Of a stretch of DNA of 39,882 bases, positions 17,108-24,230 are shown piece by piece. The first letter of the stretch is position 1. Each line of letters begins with the position of its first letter. The DNA is from Saccharospirillum sp. MSK14-1 (GTDB taxonomy: Bacteria > Pseudomonadota > Gammaproteobacteria > Pseudomonadales > Natronospirillaceae). A program made the translations under genes and the position numbers. The stretch covers positions 1-39,882 of the forward strand of contig NZ_MIES01000008.1 in the NCBI RefSeq assembly GCF_003054965.1, written 5' to 3'. The notes under the pieces are model-generated. The model was not told the DNA's origin. It did no database searches and saw nothing but the letters and a program-made list of their open reading frames with translations.

Positions 17108-17521
17108 CTAGTTTAATTTTGCACGGCTTTTCGAGAGCCTATTTACCATATTTTGAATTTCAATTACACCGGTTTCATGTTGCTTGGCTAAATCTAACAT
17201 GGCGCGGTGAACCATCCAGGCGGCAGACACGTCGTAGCCTAATGCTTCAACATCGGCTAAAACATATTCAACAGGGTTTTCGAATTTACTGTTAAAGAAA
17301 TCAGATATTGAAACATCTTTCACCCAGCTGCCAGCAGCGGGGTAGTCACGCAATCGGTGGGTTTCAAACTGTGCTTTGATATCAGATTTTTGGATGTTGG
17401 CGGCTTCGAGTTCTCGGCGGGCTTTTGCTAACTCAAACTCCAGGTGATCGACTTGGTTGGATAGGGCTTTTTCTCGAGTCGTTTCTACTTTGGGCTTGAG
17501 CATTTGAAACAGGTCGAACAT
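17108..17521 (-). CDS. Hypothetical coiled-coil protein (137 aa)
   Basis: N-terminal half is a long charged helix (residues about 12-55, heptad-like: REKALSNQVDHLEFELAKARRELEAAN in two parts). The C-terminal half is a compact helical domain (PVEYVLADVEALGYDVSAAW, MLDLAKQHETGVIEIQNMVN). No membrane, metal-binding or catalytic motif is visible. An AAGGATG site lies 6 bases upstream of the ATG. It is the first gene of the late block after PutAbiC. I do not recognise it. Confidence 0.6.
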   Translation of the reverse strand: MFDLFQMLKPKVETTREKALSNQVDHLEFELAKARRELEAANIQKSDIKAQFETHRLRDYPAAGSWVKDVSISDFFNSKFENPVEYVLADVEALGYDVSAAWMVHRAMLDLAKQHETGVIEIQNMVNRLSKSRAKLN

Positions 17522-17615
17522 GGCTTACATCCTTACAGTTAACATGATGAATCAGTGTTCAACAAATAACCTAAAGAACCTGAACAGAACCTTAACAAAG
17601 AACTTCAAAAAGAGG

Positions 17616-18551
17616 CTAAATACATTTTTTCCGTTTTTGAAAGGCGTCTTCGAATTCCTTTAGATAGTGACTGTTTCCAAAAGCACATTTATGATAGTTC
17701 AGACTTGCTTCAAATATAGAGCCAATCAGTTCTCCGTTACCTCTAAATTTCAAATGCTCGAAAAATCTGAAATCGGTAAGTAAATTTCTATATTTAAAAA
17801 ATAAATCATCTTCTGAGGTAGTAGAACAGCGTAATAACAAAACCTTTAGTGCGTCTTGAGATATAGAAGCTCGTACGATATTTGTATATCTTTTCATGTG
17901 GTTTTTGACATCCATTTCGTAGTCTTCTCTGATTCTATAAAGTTGCCAATCCCTTGGTAGGTTTTCATTAACAAATTTTAAAATCTGATATAAAAATATA
18001 AAGTATTGATCTTGACCTCTGTCAAACTGGTAGTTTAGTTTGTTTCTCAATACCTCAGTATCTATGACTTTAAGATAATCGATTTCATTCAATAATAGCG
18101 AAAATGAACTTCGCTCTCGCTGGTTGGTTAAAATATTGATTGATTCTTCAATTTTCTGCAGGTGACTTAACATCGAATAAAATGTATTTTCAAATTTTTG
18201 AATCTCTGTAAATTGAACTTGCTCTTTTAAAGCATTAGCTGATTCCTTTTGAGCTTCAGTAGATTTAACCAATTCAATTCTTGTTAATTGAATTTCTTGA
18301 CGTTGGAAGTAGATTGTTACTAGTAATGCAATGAAGCTGAGAAATCCGAGAATTGGATTTAATGTGCCGCCAAAGAAATCTCCAAATTGTGCCCACTTTT
18401 CATGGTCCAATGTGATTTCTCCGGGGAAGCTATACCTATACTGGAGAACTATCAGTAGTATTGGTAGAGCTGAAAGAATACCAATTACCCATAGGAATAA
18501 TTGAAGGTTGGGTAAATTTTTTCGATTTTTATTTCTTACTTTCATTTTCAT
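17616..18551 (-). CDS. PutAbiC-type putative abortive-infection membrane protein (311 aa)
   Basis: Two N-terminal membrane helices (about residues 17-37 and 63-82) frame a conserved stretch WAQFGDFFGGTLNPILGF, followed by a coiled-coil (FQRQEIQLTRIELVKSTEAQ ...) and a soluble helical domain with ENTFYSMLSHLQKI. This architecture and these motifs match the putative phage abortive infection (PutAbiC/AbiC-like) family. Members are known or suspected to stop growth of infected cells. It is much more AT-rich than the structural genes and lies between them and the early operon, as a moron would. No clear ribosome site is seen; the second Met (codon 3) is an alternative start. Confidence 0.8.
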   Translation of the reverse strand: MKMKVRNKNRKNLPNLQLFLWVIGILSALPILLIVLQYRYSFPGEITLDHEKWAQFGDFFGGTLNPILGFLSFIALLVTIYFQRQEIQLTRIELVKSTEAQKESANALKEQVQFTEIQKFENTFYSMLSHLQKIEESINILTNQRERSSFSLLLNEIDYLKVIDTEVLRNKLNYQFDRGQDQYFIFLYQILKFVNENLPRDWQLYRIREDYEMDVKNHMKRYTNIVRASISQDALKVLLLRCSTTSEDDLFFKYRNLLTDFRFFEHLKFRGNGELIGSIFEASLNYHKCAFGNSHYLKEFEDAFQKRKKCI

Positions 18552-18609
18552 GTAGTATTTAGTCGCTAAAAGATAGAGATTTAATTAACACTGAACTATT
18601 TAATATATA

Positions 18610-18759
18610 TTAGCAATTTGAATTTCCATCTTCTAAGTGGTGCTGTACAACAGCCGGCAACATGTCTGCGAATTGAATTCTTTTAACTGCAGAGCTATCT
18701 TTCGGAGTCGTTCTTAGATGTAAAGGGGTATTAGCTGAAAGAGTATAAGTATTATTCAT
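18610..18759 (-). CDS. Possible small protein (49 aa)
   Basis: Open frame from ATG 18759 to TAA 18610 encoding a soluble 49-residue protein (NTPLHLRTTPKDSSAVKRIQ; FADMLPAVVQHHLEDG). Composition looks protein-like, not random, but no good ribosome site is present and I cannot name a family. It lies alone between PutAbiC and the LRAT gene. Confidence 0.35.
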   Translation of the reverse strand: MNNTYTLSANTPLHLRTTPKDSSAVKRIQFADMLPAVVQHHLEDGNSNC

Positions 18760-18780
18760 GATGGTTTTATTAGGGATCTT

Positions 18781-18880
18781 GGCAGGCTCAAATATGAACC
18801 TGCCTCCCTAGGTCATTCAAATAGAACAACCCCGCACTTCTCGTCTTGACTCGAGGAGTACTGGACCGTCAAGTAAGTGC
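18781..18880. other. Structured non-coding segment with two hairpins
   Basis: First hairpin: GGCAGG / CCTGCC (18781-18804) with an additional inner TCA/TGA pair. Second: nested inverted repeat GCACTT / AAGTGC (18834-18880) enclosing CTTGAC / GTCAAG (18845-18873) and ACTC / GAGT. The rest of 18881-19140 is AT-rich and shows no gene apart from a possible -10 box (TATAAA, 19116-19121) for the LRAT gene. The nested pairing suggests a structured RNA or a protein-binding site. Confidence 0.45.
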
Positions 18881-19140
18881 ATTTTGGTCTGCAAATATGC
18901 GTGAAACTAAAATAACACTAGATCCTTATAATTTAATTTAGCATTAATTAATGAAAATTTGAATCATCGGTGTTCGCAATTTAGGTAGGCATGGCAAAGA
19001 ATAGTGTAAAAAGTAAGTCATGGACTAATAGTTTATTAGATGGATACCGAAGGTCTAAATACAGTATCCTTTTTCTTTTATTGTTCTAAAGTGGTGTTAT
19101 ACCTTATATGTTTGTTATAAATAATTAAGTAGGATTTAAA

Positions 19141-19623
19141 ATGTACCCAGCAGGAACGACTCTCAGAATCGATTTAGGAGCTTTTTCTCATTACGGTATC
19201 GCGGATGGAAATGGCGCCGTCATACATAATTCCAAAAAGAGACTCAAAATAACGCGCGAATCATACGATGAGTTTTCTGGTGGAAGAGAAATACTCAGTA
19301 GCAACATTACTGGATCTAAACCTGAAACAGCTGTTTTGATGGCGGAAAGATATATTGGTATGCCTTACGATTTGTTTGCTTCGAATTGTGAGCATTTTGT
19401 TCGATTAGTTCATGGTTTGGAAAAAGAAAGCGTTCAGATTCAGAAATATCTGCTGGTTCTTTTGGGTGCTGGAATTGCCGCAACTAGCGATAACAATGCC
19501 TTAAAAGCAGCTGGTGGTGCCTTATCCATTGCTACACTTCTAACCCCGAGTGAGAAAAGTCCATATAAAAATGCGGCAGTTTTTTCTCTAATTACTGCGG
19601 GTCTTGTCGTTTTAGCAGGGTAA
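19141..19623 (+). CDS. LRAT-domain (NlpC/P60-superfamily) membrane protein (160 aa)
   Basis: The N-terminal half has the lecithin:retinol acyltransferase-like signature: His17 in FSHYGIADG, a second His in VIHNSKKR, and the hallmark NCEHF (residues 82-86) with nucleophile Cys83. Such domains are thiol acyltransferases or phospholipases acting on lipids. The C-terminal 60 residues are mostly hydrophobic (YLLVLLGAGIAA; AAGGALSIATLL; AAVFSLITAGLVVLAG), so the enzyme is probably membrane-anchored. A TAGGA site lies 6 bases upstream. It is on the plus strand, opposed to the flanking operons and AT-rich, so likely independently expressed cargo. Its substrate is unknown. Confidence 0.8.
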   Translation: MYPAGTTLRIDLGAFSHYGIADGNGAVIHNSKKRLKITRESYDEFSGGREILSSNITGSKPETAVLMAERYIGMPYDLFASNCEHFVRLVHGLEKESVQIQKYLLVLLGAGIAATSDNNALKAAGGALSIATLLTPSEKSPYKNAAVFSLITAGLVVLAG

Positions 19624-19645
19624 TTTAATTTAAATGTTTTGCCAT

Positions 19646-20029
19646 TTACATCCGAATTGCTACCCAGACGGCAGTCTGTGCTTTGTCTAGTTTCGTACGA
19701 TATGTTCGTTCACTGATTCCCAATTGTTTGTGGGTGCGAGTGCAGTCATTTCCACTGTCTTCATAGTGGGCGTGACCATATTTTGGGTGGGCTCGGTATT
19801 CGGCTCTTATAACATCTGCGGCTGTTTGATCAATCTTGGCCAGTGCTGATATCGCTCGTTCAATTTCCATTTCTCGGTCGTCACTGACCACCGGCGTCCG
19901 ATCGCTTTTAATAGATTCAGAGAAGCCTGGTGCAACGGGTGAATAGTTGAGTCCGGCAATGGAATAGCAGCCGATCGCCCAACGAGCCCATTCTTCCAAA
20001 CGATTTTCCAGATAGTCATTCTTCTTCAA
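19646..20029 (-). CDS. Q-type late antiterminator (127 aa)
   Basis: Resembles the phage 82/21-type antitermination Q group: LEEWARWAIGCYSI start, then NYSPVAPGFSESI, an acidic DDREMEIERAISALAKID stretch, and a C-terminal helix-turn-helix-like ISERTYRTKLDKAQTAVWVA. It is the last gene of the early leftward operon, directly before the late region, as expected for Q, and would let RNA polymerase read through the hairpins in the late operon. Family match is by pattern only, so moderate confidence. Confidence 0.65.
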   Translation of the reverse strand: MKKNDYLENRLEEWARWAIGCYSIAGLNYSPVAPGFSESIKSDRTPVVSDDREMEIERAISALAKIDQTAADVIRAEYRAHPKYGHAHYEDSGNDCTRTHKQLGISERTYRTKLDKAQTAVWVAIRM

Positions 20030-20032
20030 GTT

Positions 20033-20410
20033 TCAGTCCCCATAGCCACCTTGACCAAATTTCGCACGTTCTCGAGTAAGTTCTTTGGGGTACACGGCTT
20101 CCTGCAATTCAGATGCGATTTGCTGATCGATTAATGGTTGGAGCTTGTTTATACGATTGCTGAGGATTTCGACCTTCTGGCTGAGCTGGTTAATTATCTG
20201 GTCTTTCGCCTGTAGGTACTTAATTGCAATGCGTAGTGCGTCATGATCGTTAAACATCAGGTCATATTCTGTTTCGGCATCGGGATTAATCAACTGCAGT
20301 CCACCACACATCGAGCACAGTAAGGGCGCTCGCTGTGGTTCAAGGCCGGTGGCTTTACAGTGACCACAGGGTGCAGTGTTCAGATAACCTGTTGGAGTCG
20401 ATAGCTTCAT
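20033..20410 (-). CDS. Zinc-ribbon protein with coiled coil (125 aa)
   Basis: A four-cysteine, DnaJ-like ribbon (CGHCKATG ... CSMCGG, residues 15-36) followed by a coiled-coil helix (AIKYLQAKDQIINQLSQKVE and onward). Such small zinc proteins are common in phage early operons next to RuvC-like and Nin-region genes, but their roles are mostly unknown. It directly follows the resolvase gene (stop and start abutting), within the same transcript. Confidence 0.6.
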   Translation of the reverse strand: MKLSTPTGYLNTAPCGHCKATGLEPQRAPLLCSMCGGLQLINPDAETEYDLMFNDHDALRIAIKYLQAKDQIINQLSQKVEILSNRINKLQPLIDQQIASELQEAVYPKELTRERAKFGQGGYGD

Positions 20411-20887
20411 TCAGACGACCGGTTTAATTCGAGCTTTGCGAGTTAGCTGGCGAATATAGAGATTCCCAAAAAATGCCGCGCTGCGAGTGTCTTTGTTGCT
20501 TTCACCTGTCCAACCCAGCATCGTCTGTAACGCCCGTTTGCCTTGTTCGGCATCCATTGTTCCCCAATTATCTGGAGTGGGTTTAATTGGCGTGTATGCT
20601 TTCTTGTGCCAGGTCATAAACGTCATGATATGCCTAGCGGTTGCTTTAACCAGGCCGACGCTTTGAGCCATCTTCAGCGTTACCGATTGACTGGGGTGTT
20701 TGTTGCGGGCGTAAATGAATTTGTTTGCCTCCACATTTTCAATAACATAATGGGCGTCTGTTACCTGTATATAGTCCACCAGCGTTGGTAGATTCATCAT
20801 CGTTAGCTCAGTTAACTTTCCATTGGTGAAAACAGCCACGCCACTGGCATCGGTACCGGGATCAATTGCCACGATCCGTTCATTCAT
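20411..20887 (-). CDS. RuvC-like Holliday junction resolvase (158 aa)
   Basis: RNase H-fold nuclease of the RuvC group: first strand with Asp9 (VAIDPGTDASGVAVF), second acidic residue Glu50 (HYVIENVEANKF), and a C-terminal KDTRSAAFFG with Asp133 as the last metal ligand. A basic segment (KKAYTPIKPTPDNWG) matches the substrate-binding region. It probably resolves branched replication or recombination intermediates before packaging. It lies downstream of the replication initiator and upstream of the zinc-ribbon gene. Confidence 0.85.
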   Translation of the reverse strand: MNERIVAIDPGTDASGVAVFTNGKLTELTMMNLPTLVDYIQVTDAHYVIENVEANKFIYARNKHPSQSVTLKMAQSVGLVKATARHIMTFMTWHKKAYTPIKPTPDNWGTMDAEQGKRALQTMLGWTGESNKDTRSAAFFGNLYIRQLTRKARIKPVV

Positions 20888-20888
20888 A

Positions 20889-21149
20889 TCAATACTCCAT
20901 CAGGTCGTATTGAAACTCTTTTTCGATCTGGTTAATTTCCTTCTGCAGATCCAGGCTTCGACGTTTGGCATTGAATTCGATGGCTGCCTTACTGTTTGCT
21001 TTTTTGGTTTTCTCACAAGAAGCGCATTCGTCATTCTTTGACATCCGGATCTTTGATCCACATTCAGGGCAGCCTATGTCAGCGACATATTCGCCAATAC
21101 TTAAACAGCCTGTTTTGTTGAAATTCGGGTTGATTTTGGGTTGCTTCAT
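20889..21149 (-). CDS. Small zinc-ribbon protein (86 aa)
   Basis: Two CxxC pairs (CPECGS and CASCEK, about residues 27-46) form a zinc ribbon, followed by a basic, helical tail (SKAAIEFNAKRRSLDLQKEI). It sits between the replication initiator and the RuvC-like gene with 1 to 13 bases of spacing, clearly one operon. Nucleic-acid binding is likely from the fold; the precise role is unknown. Confidence 0.6.
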   Translation of the reverse strand: MKQPKINPNFNKTGCLSIGEYVADIGCPECGSKIRMSKNDECASCEKTKKANSKAAIEFNAKRRSLDLQKEINQIEKEFQYDLMEY

Positions 21150-21162
21150 AGTCGTAAAGTCC

Positions 21163-22221
21163 TTACCAGTCCGTGCTCATCACATCACGAAGTTTTGCTC
21201 TGATGCGTTCACGGTTCGTTTGAGGATTGAGGTCTGTCACAGATAAGCATTCATTGCGTAGGGCTTCGTGTTGAGCGGCCAGGTCCGGATCTTCATCCTC
21301 CCAGCGTCGTCTACTGAGCCAGGCTTCCGGATAAATAGGGCATTGGCCCGTCTGGACCTTTAGATCACGTTGAGCTCTTTCAATGGCCGCACCGACGATG
21401 ATCTGTAGAAATAACTCCCGATTGAGTTCAGCTGCAAACAGTTTGCCTTTCGGCGTCCAGGATATGTTTAACCAGGCATCCGCGGCCCTGGCACGGTCTT
21501 TCTTGTAGTTGAAGGTTTCCCAGAATTCATCGAAGTTTAATAGGTTTTCACCATGGAGCTTTCGACCTTTGGCAGTTATGTATTCCTTGGGGTAGGGATT
21601 GTTGGTTTCTTGAATCGAAGTTTGATCAATATCGGATTCAAATTTTGAGTTTCGCGTTTCCGGCTCGTCAGAGTCGGTTGCGCAAAGTGTTTTAGATTCA
21701 TCTTGGTAATTAGTATTACTGGTATAATCATCTGTCGGAAATTTTTCCGAGGTAGGGTCGGATATTTTTCCGACGTCCAATGAATTATTTTCCGCGTTCG
21801 GGATATTTATCCCGTCGTTGGATTTATCTCCATTACTCGGATTATTTTCCGTAGGTCGGATATTTTTCCGTGTTGTGGATTTTCCTTCAGTCGCCGGAAG
21901 TTTTGATCGATTCCATTCCTGACCTTTTTCCGTCAGCCGAACAAGCGTTCTCTTACCCAAGCTGGTGACTTCAATTAAGTCTTTCTTTTCGAGGGATTTC
22001 AGATGACGCCAGGCCGTATCAGGTTTGTCTGTTGCGATAGGCAGTTCACTGCAAATCTTGGATTTACTAAGGTGGTACCAAACACCGCCGTCGAGCGAGA
22101 CCGTATTAGCCCAGCTCATAGCGTCATAGACCACCGCAAATATTGCGGCCTGTGGAAGATTCAATTCCCATTCAAAAGCCTTCACCTGATTGATAACGAG
22201 CGTATAAAGCATGTTACTCAT
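21163..22221 (-). CDS. Replication initiator, lambda O-like organisation (352 aa)
   Basis: An N-terminal winged helix (residues 1-105: LPQAAIFAVVYDAMSWAN; DTAWRHLKSLEKKDLIEV; TLVRLTEKG) should bind the origin. A low-complexity, Asn/Ser/Thr-rich linker (about 108-210) is encoded by the iteron array. The C-terminal domain (FDEFWETFNYKKDRARAADA; CPIYPEAWLSRRRWED) is the kind found in phage replication proteins that recruit the host helicase. Origin repeats lie inside the gene, as in lambda O. No helicase or helicase-loader gene is present, so host DnaB loading is probably recruited directly. It overlaps the upstream winged-helix gene by 4 bases. Confidence 0.8.
   Translation of the reverse strand: MSNMLYTLVINQVKAFEWELNLPQAAIFAVVYDAMSWANTVSLDGGVWYHLSKSKICSELPIATDKPDTAWRHLKSLEKKDLIEVTSLGKRTLVRLTEKGQEWNRSKLPATEGKSTTRKNIRPTENNPSNGDKSNDGINIPNAENNSLDVGKISDPTSEKFPTDDYTSNTNYQDESKTLCATDSDEPETRNSKFESDIDQTSIQETNNPYPKEYITAKGRKLHGENLLNFDEFWETFNYKKDRARAADAWLNISWTPKGKLFAAELNRELFLQIIVGAAIERAQRDLKVQTGQCPIYPEAWLSRRRWEDEDPDLAAQHEALRNECLSVTDLNPQTNRERIRAKLRDVMSTDW
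21734..21886. repeat. Iteron array, candidate replication origin
   Basis: Six to eight copies of a palindromic repeat, consensus TCGGATATTTTTCCGA, spaced about 19-23 bases. Clear copies are at 21735-21750, 21758-21773, 21798-21815 (TCGGGATATTTATCCCGT), 21837-21851 and 21856-21870; weaker ones end near 21794, 21831 and 21885. The array lies inside the initiator gene and is flanked by an AT-rich stretch (about 21650-21733), the same arrangement as the lambda origin within gene O. The repeats encode the low-complexity linker of the initiator. Confidence 0.8.
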
Positions 22222-22616
22222 AGCGAGCCTTTTCTAAGCAATACCGTGGTTTTAATGCGGACAATCATTTTCAGGCTAGTGCGATCCATTACCTCATCGA
22301 TATCAATGAGCCCTTTGAGTTTTAAAACGAGAAGATGTTGAAGGCCGGTGTGCGGGCTGCCTGCCACCAGCGGAGAAAAGTCCGCAATTGCCTGACCATC
22401 GATATACCACCAGCAATTGCCCTTAAACTCAGTGCTGGCTACTGACTTGTATTTTATAAGCTGGTGGACGACTGAAAGGGCAGAGGCCTGCTGTAGTGTT
22501 AGCCCCATTCTGTAGGCTTTTACAACATCAACCCGGATAAATTCGCGTGTGTTAGCTGGTGGGTTAAAGCTGGGATGGTCTACTGGCAAGGTTTCTATTC
22601 GTTGTTCAGATCGCAT
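22218..22616 (-). CDS. Stand-alone winged-helix DNA-binding protein (132 aa)
   Basis: Its order of elements parallels the N-terminal domain of the next gene, the initiator: FIRVDVVKAYRMGLTLQQAS, a WWYIDG strand pair, then GLQHLLVLKLKGLIDIDEVM and a basic final strand (MIVRIKTTVLL). Divergent sequence but matching layout suggests a paralogue of the initiator domain without linker or C-terminal part. It may regulate initiation or early transcription. The ATGA overlap with the initiator start indicates coupling. The 22617-22741 interval upstream holds no gene. Confidence 0.65.
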   Translation of the reverse strand: MRSEQRIETLPVDHPSFNPPANTREFIRVDVVKAYRMGLTLQQASALSVVHQLIKYKSVASTEFKGNCWWYIDGQAIADFSPLVAGSPHTGLQHLLVLKLKGLIDIDEVMDRTSLKMIVRIKTTVLLRKGSL

Positions 22617-22741
22617 GGAATACTCCTTGAATTGCCACTACTGGTTGTCTGTACAAAGTGTTTATACGGCTTTTAGAATTCTCTACAGATGTCACACTGT
22701 TGCTGTGATTCATTTGAAGAGAACCCAAGCCGAATACTCAA

Positions 22742-22975
22742 TTAACTCGCTTTCTGGTGTTCTTGGGTTGGGGGAAATACATCGTCGAGGGTGCAGGGAA
22801 CGCCGGCGGAGTTGAGAGCCGAGACTAGAATTCGGCAATCAGTGAGGCCTGGTTTTCGATTTCCAGATTCATAATGACTAATGCGTCGTTGGCCATCGGA
22901 AAAGCCAGCGATTGCGGCTAACTGAAATTGAGAAATGCCTGCTTTTAGTCGGTAGCTTTTAAGTAGTGAGTTCAT
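22742..22975 (-). CDS. Cro-like repressor (77 aa)
   Basis: Small lambda-repressor-fold helix-turn-helix protein: AGISQFQLAAIAGFSDGQRR (residues 13-32) with RISHYESGNRKPG. It is transcribed divergently from the S24 repressor and heads the early leftward operon, the standard place of Cro. Its helix-turn-helix shares GQ-[KR]-RIS-x-YESG-x-R-x-PG with the CI-like protein, so both probably read the same operators. Confidence 0.85.
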   Translation of the reverse strand: MNSLLKSYRLKAGISQFQLAAIAGFSDGQRRISHYESGNRKPGLTDCRILVSALNSAGVPCTLDDVFPPTQEHQKAS

Positions 22976-23087
22976 ATCTACTCTTAAAAAAGAACGTATC
23001 GGGCTATTTAACAGTACATAACGTACTTATGCAAGTAGAACGTTTTGGCTTTTAATAGAACAAATATGCATATTTAATTGGATTGCT
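22976..23087. promoter_or_regulatory. CI/Cro operator-promoter switch
   Basis: Intergenic region between divergent cro and repressor genes. The leftward promoter is TTGCAT (23029-23034, minus strand) and TTAAAT (23006-23011) with a 17-base spacer. Within the spacer is the inverted repeat AGTAC-ataac-GTACT (23013-23027). Related boxes ARAACGTWY occur at 22991 (AGAACGTAT), 23018 (ATAACGTAC) and 23037 (AGAACGTTT). Three boxes over a divergent promoter pair fit lambda-type operators. The rightward promoter is not clear. Confidence 0.6.
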
Positions 23088-23753
23088 ATGAATACCGTCG
23101 GTGAGCGAATCAAAGCAGCGCGAATCAAAGCTGGTTTAAGTCAGGGTGACCTAGCGTTTAAATGCGGCTGGGAAAACGGGCAGAAAAGAATCTCAAATTA
23201 CGAAAGTGGTTATCGAGAGCCTGGCTTCTCCGAAGTATCAAAAATTTCAAGAGTTTTGGGTTTGAACGCTGCTTGGCTAGCGTTCGGAGGTGAAGAAGAC
23301 CAAATAAATCAAGTTAATGCAGCTTTAAGTGTTGGTGACGATATTGTATTTCCGCTTTTCACCGAAAAGGAAGTAGTTTTAGGTGCCAACAAAGGTCATC
23401 TAAATATTACTGAAGAAAATCAGATAAAAATTGCTAAGAGTAGTCTAACAAACCTTCGTGTGGATCCTCAAAGTGTTGTGTGTATTAGAATCTCTGGGAA
23501 TTCAATGTCTCCAGTTATACCTGATGGTGCGATAATAGGGGTTGATTCTGAGTCAGTTTCAATTAAAGATGGAGATATTTACGCTGTTCAAAATGGCGCC
23601 CTAATTCAAGTAAGAGTCGCTTATAGATTGCCTGATGGCTTCCGATTTAAGTCGTTTAATGAAGCAGAATATCCTATTGAAAGCGTTAAAGGTGAAGAGG
23701 CAAATGCGATAAAAGTTTTAGGTAGGGTGTTTTGGTATTCGGTATTGAGGTAG
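23088..23753 (+). CDS. CI-like prophage repressor with S24 domain, catalytic Lys replaced (221 aa)
   Basis: N-terminal helix-turn-helix (residues 14-46, KAGLSQGDLAFKCGWENGQK) binds operators to hold lysogeny. The C-terminal S24/LexA-like domain has the nucleophile Ser139 in ISGNSMSPVIPDG. The catalytic Lys is expected 37 residues later by LexA spacing (S119/K156), but position 176 is Arg (IQVRVAYRL, codon AGA). The Ala-Gly cleavage dipeptide expected near residues 95-105 is also missing (EVVLGANKG). RecA-driven self-cleavage is therefore doubtful. It is followed after 3 bases by a membrane-protein gene. Confidence 0.88.
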   Translation: MNTVGERIKAARIKAGLSQGDLAFKCGWENGQKRISNYESGYREPGFSEVSKISRVLGLNAAWLAFGGEEDQINQVNAALSVGDDIVFPLFTEKEVVLGANKGHLNITEENQIKIAKSSLTNLRVDPQSVVCIRISGNSMSPVIPDGAIIGVDSESVSIKDGDIYAVQNGALIQVRVAYRLPDGFRFKSFNEAEYPIESVKGEEANAIKVLGRVFWYSVLR

Positions 23754-23756
23754 CAA

Positions 23757-24227
23757 ATGGATTCAGTAGAAGATCCCAATTTCCAAAAAATGAAGTTGAT
23801 TGTTAATTTAGGGAAGCACGTTGTTACTTATGTTGCCATAGTGGCCTGTGTTTTCATGGCTTTCATGTCAATAAAGGAACTGTCAGGTAAGGAAACTAAT
23901 GCTGCTATTGATGTGAATTTTTCTGCTGAGGCTAGTTTAAACGGGGGCGGTGATGAAACTGACTCATTAGTTGCTGTTGTAGAAAGTAGTTTTTCCTCTG
24001 AAAAGCTATTTTTAGATAGATACCGTTATGACGAATTACTTACTTATGGCGTATTATTTTCTACAATAATTGTGCTATACATATTATATAGGAGAGAGAA
24101 GTGGCTCCGTTTGACCAAAACTGAGGCTTTAAGTGCCCAAATAAAGTTTCTTGAAGACAGATTTGATCCTGAGCGAAGTAGTAGCGAGTTAACTATTCGA
24201 GGGGAGACTAATCCTGAGGACCTTTAA
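23757..24227 (+). CDS. Two-helix membrane protein in the repressor operon (156 aa)
   Basis: Two membrane helices (about residues 20-42, VVTYVAIVACVFMAFMSI, and 92-112, YGVLFSTIIVLYILY) flank a ~50-residue acidic loop. The C-terminal part is a charged helix (KTEALSAQIKFLEDRFDPER) in the cytoplasm by the positive-inside rule. It starts 3 bases after the repressor, so it should be made in the lysogen. Lysogenic membrane proteins at this place often block superinfecting phage DNA, but no family is recognised. Confidence 0.6.
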   Translation: MDSVEDPNFQKMKLIVNLGKHVVTYVAIVACVFMAFMSIKELSGKETNAAIDVNFSAEASLNGGGDETDSLVAVVESSFSSEKLFLDRYRYDELLTYGVLFSTIIVLYILYRREKWLRLTKTEALSAQIKFLEDRFDPERSSSELTIRGETNPEDL

Positions 24228-24230
24228 TGT

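Noticed and set aside
21734-21886. CRISPR-like array
   Set aside because: Repeats are short, palindromic, spaced 19-23 bases with no separate spacers, and lie inside a replication gene; iterons fit better.
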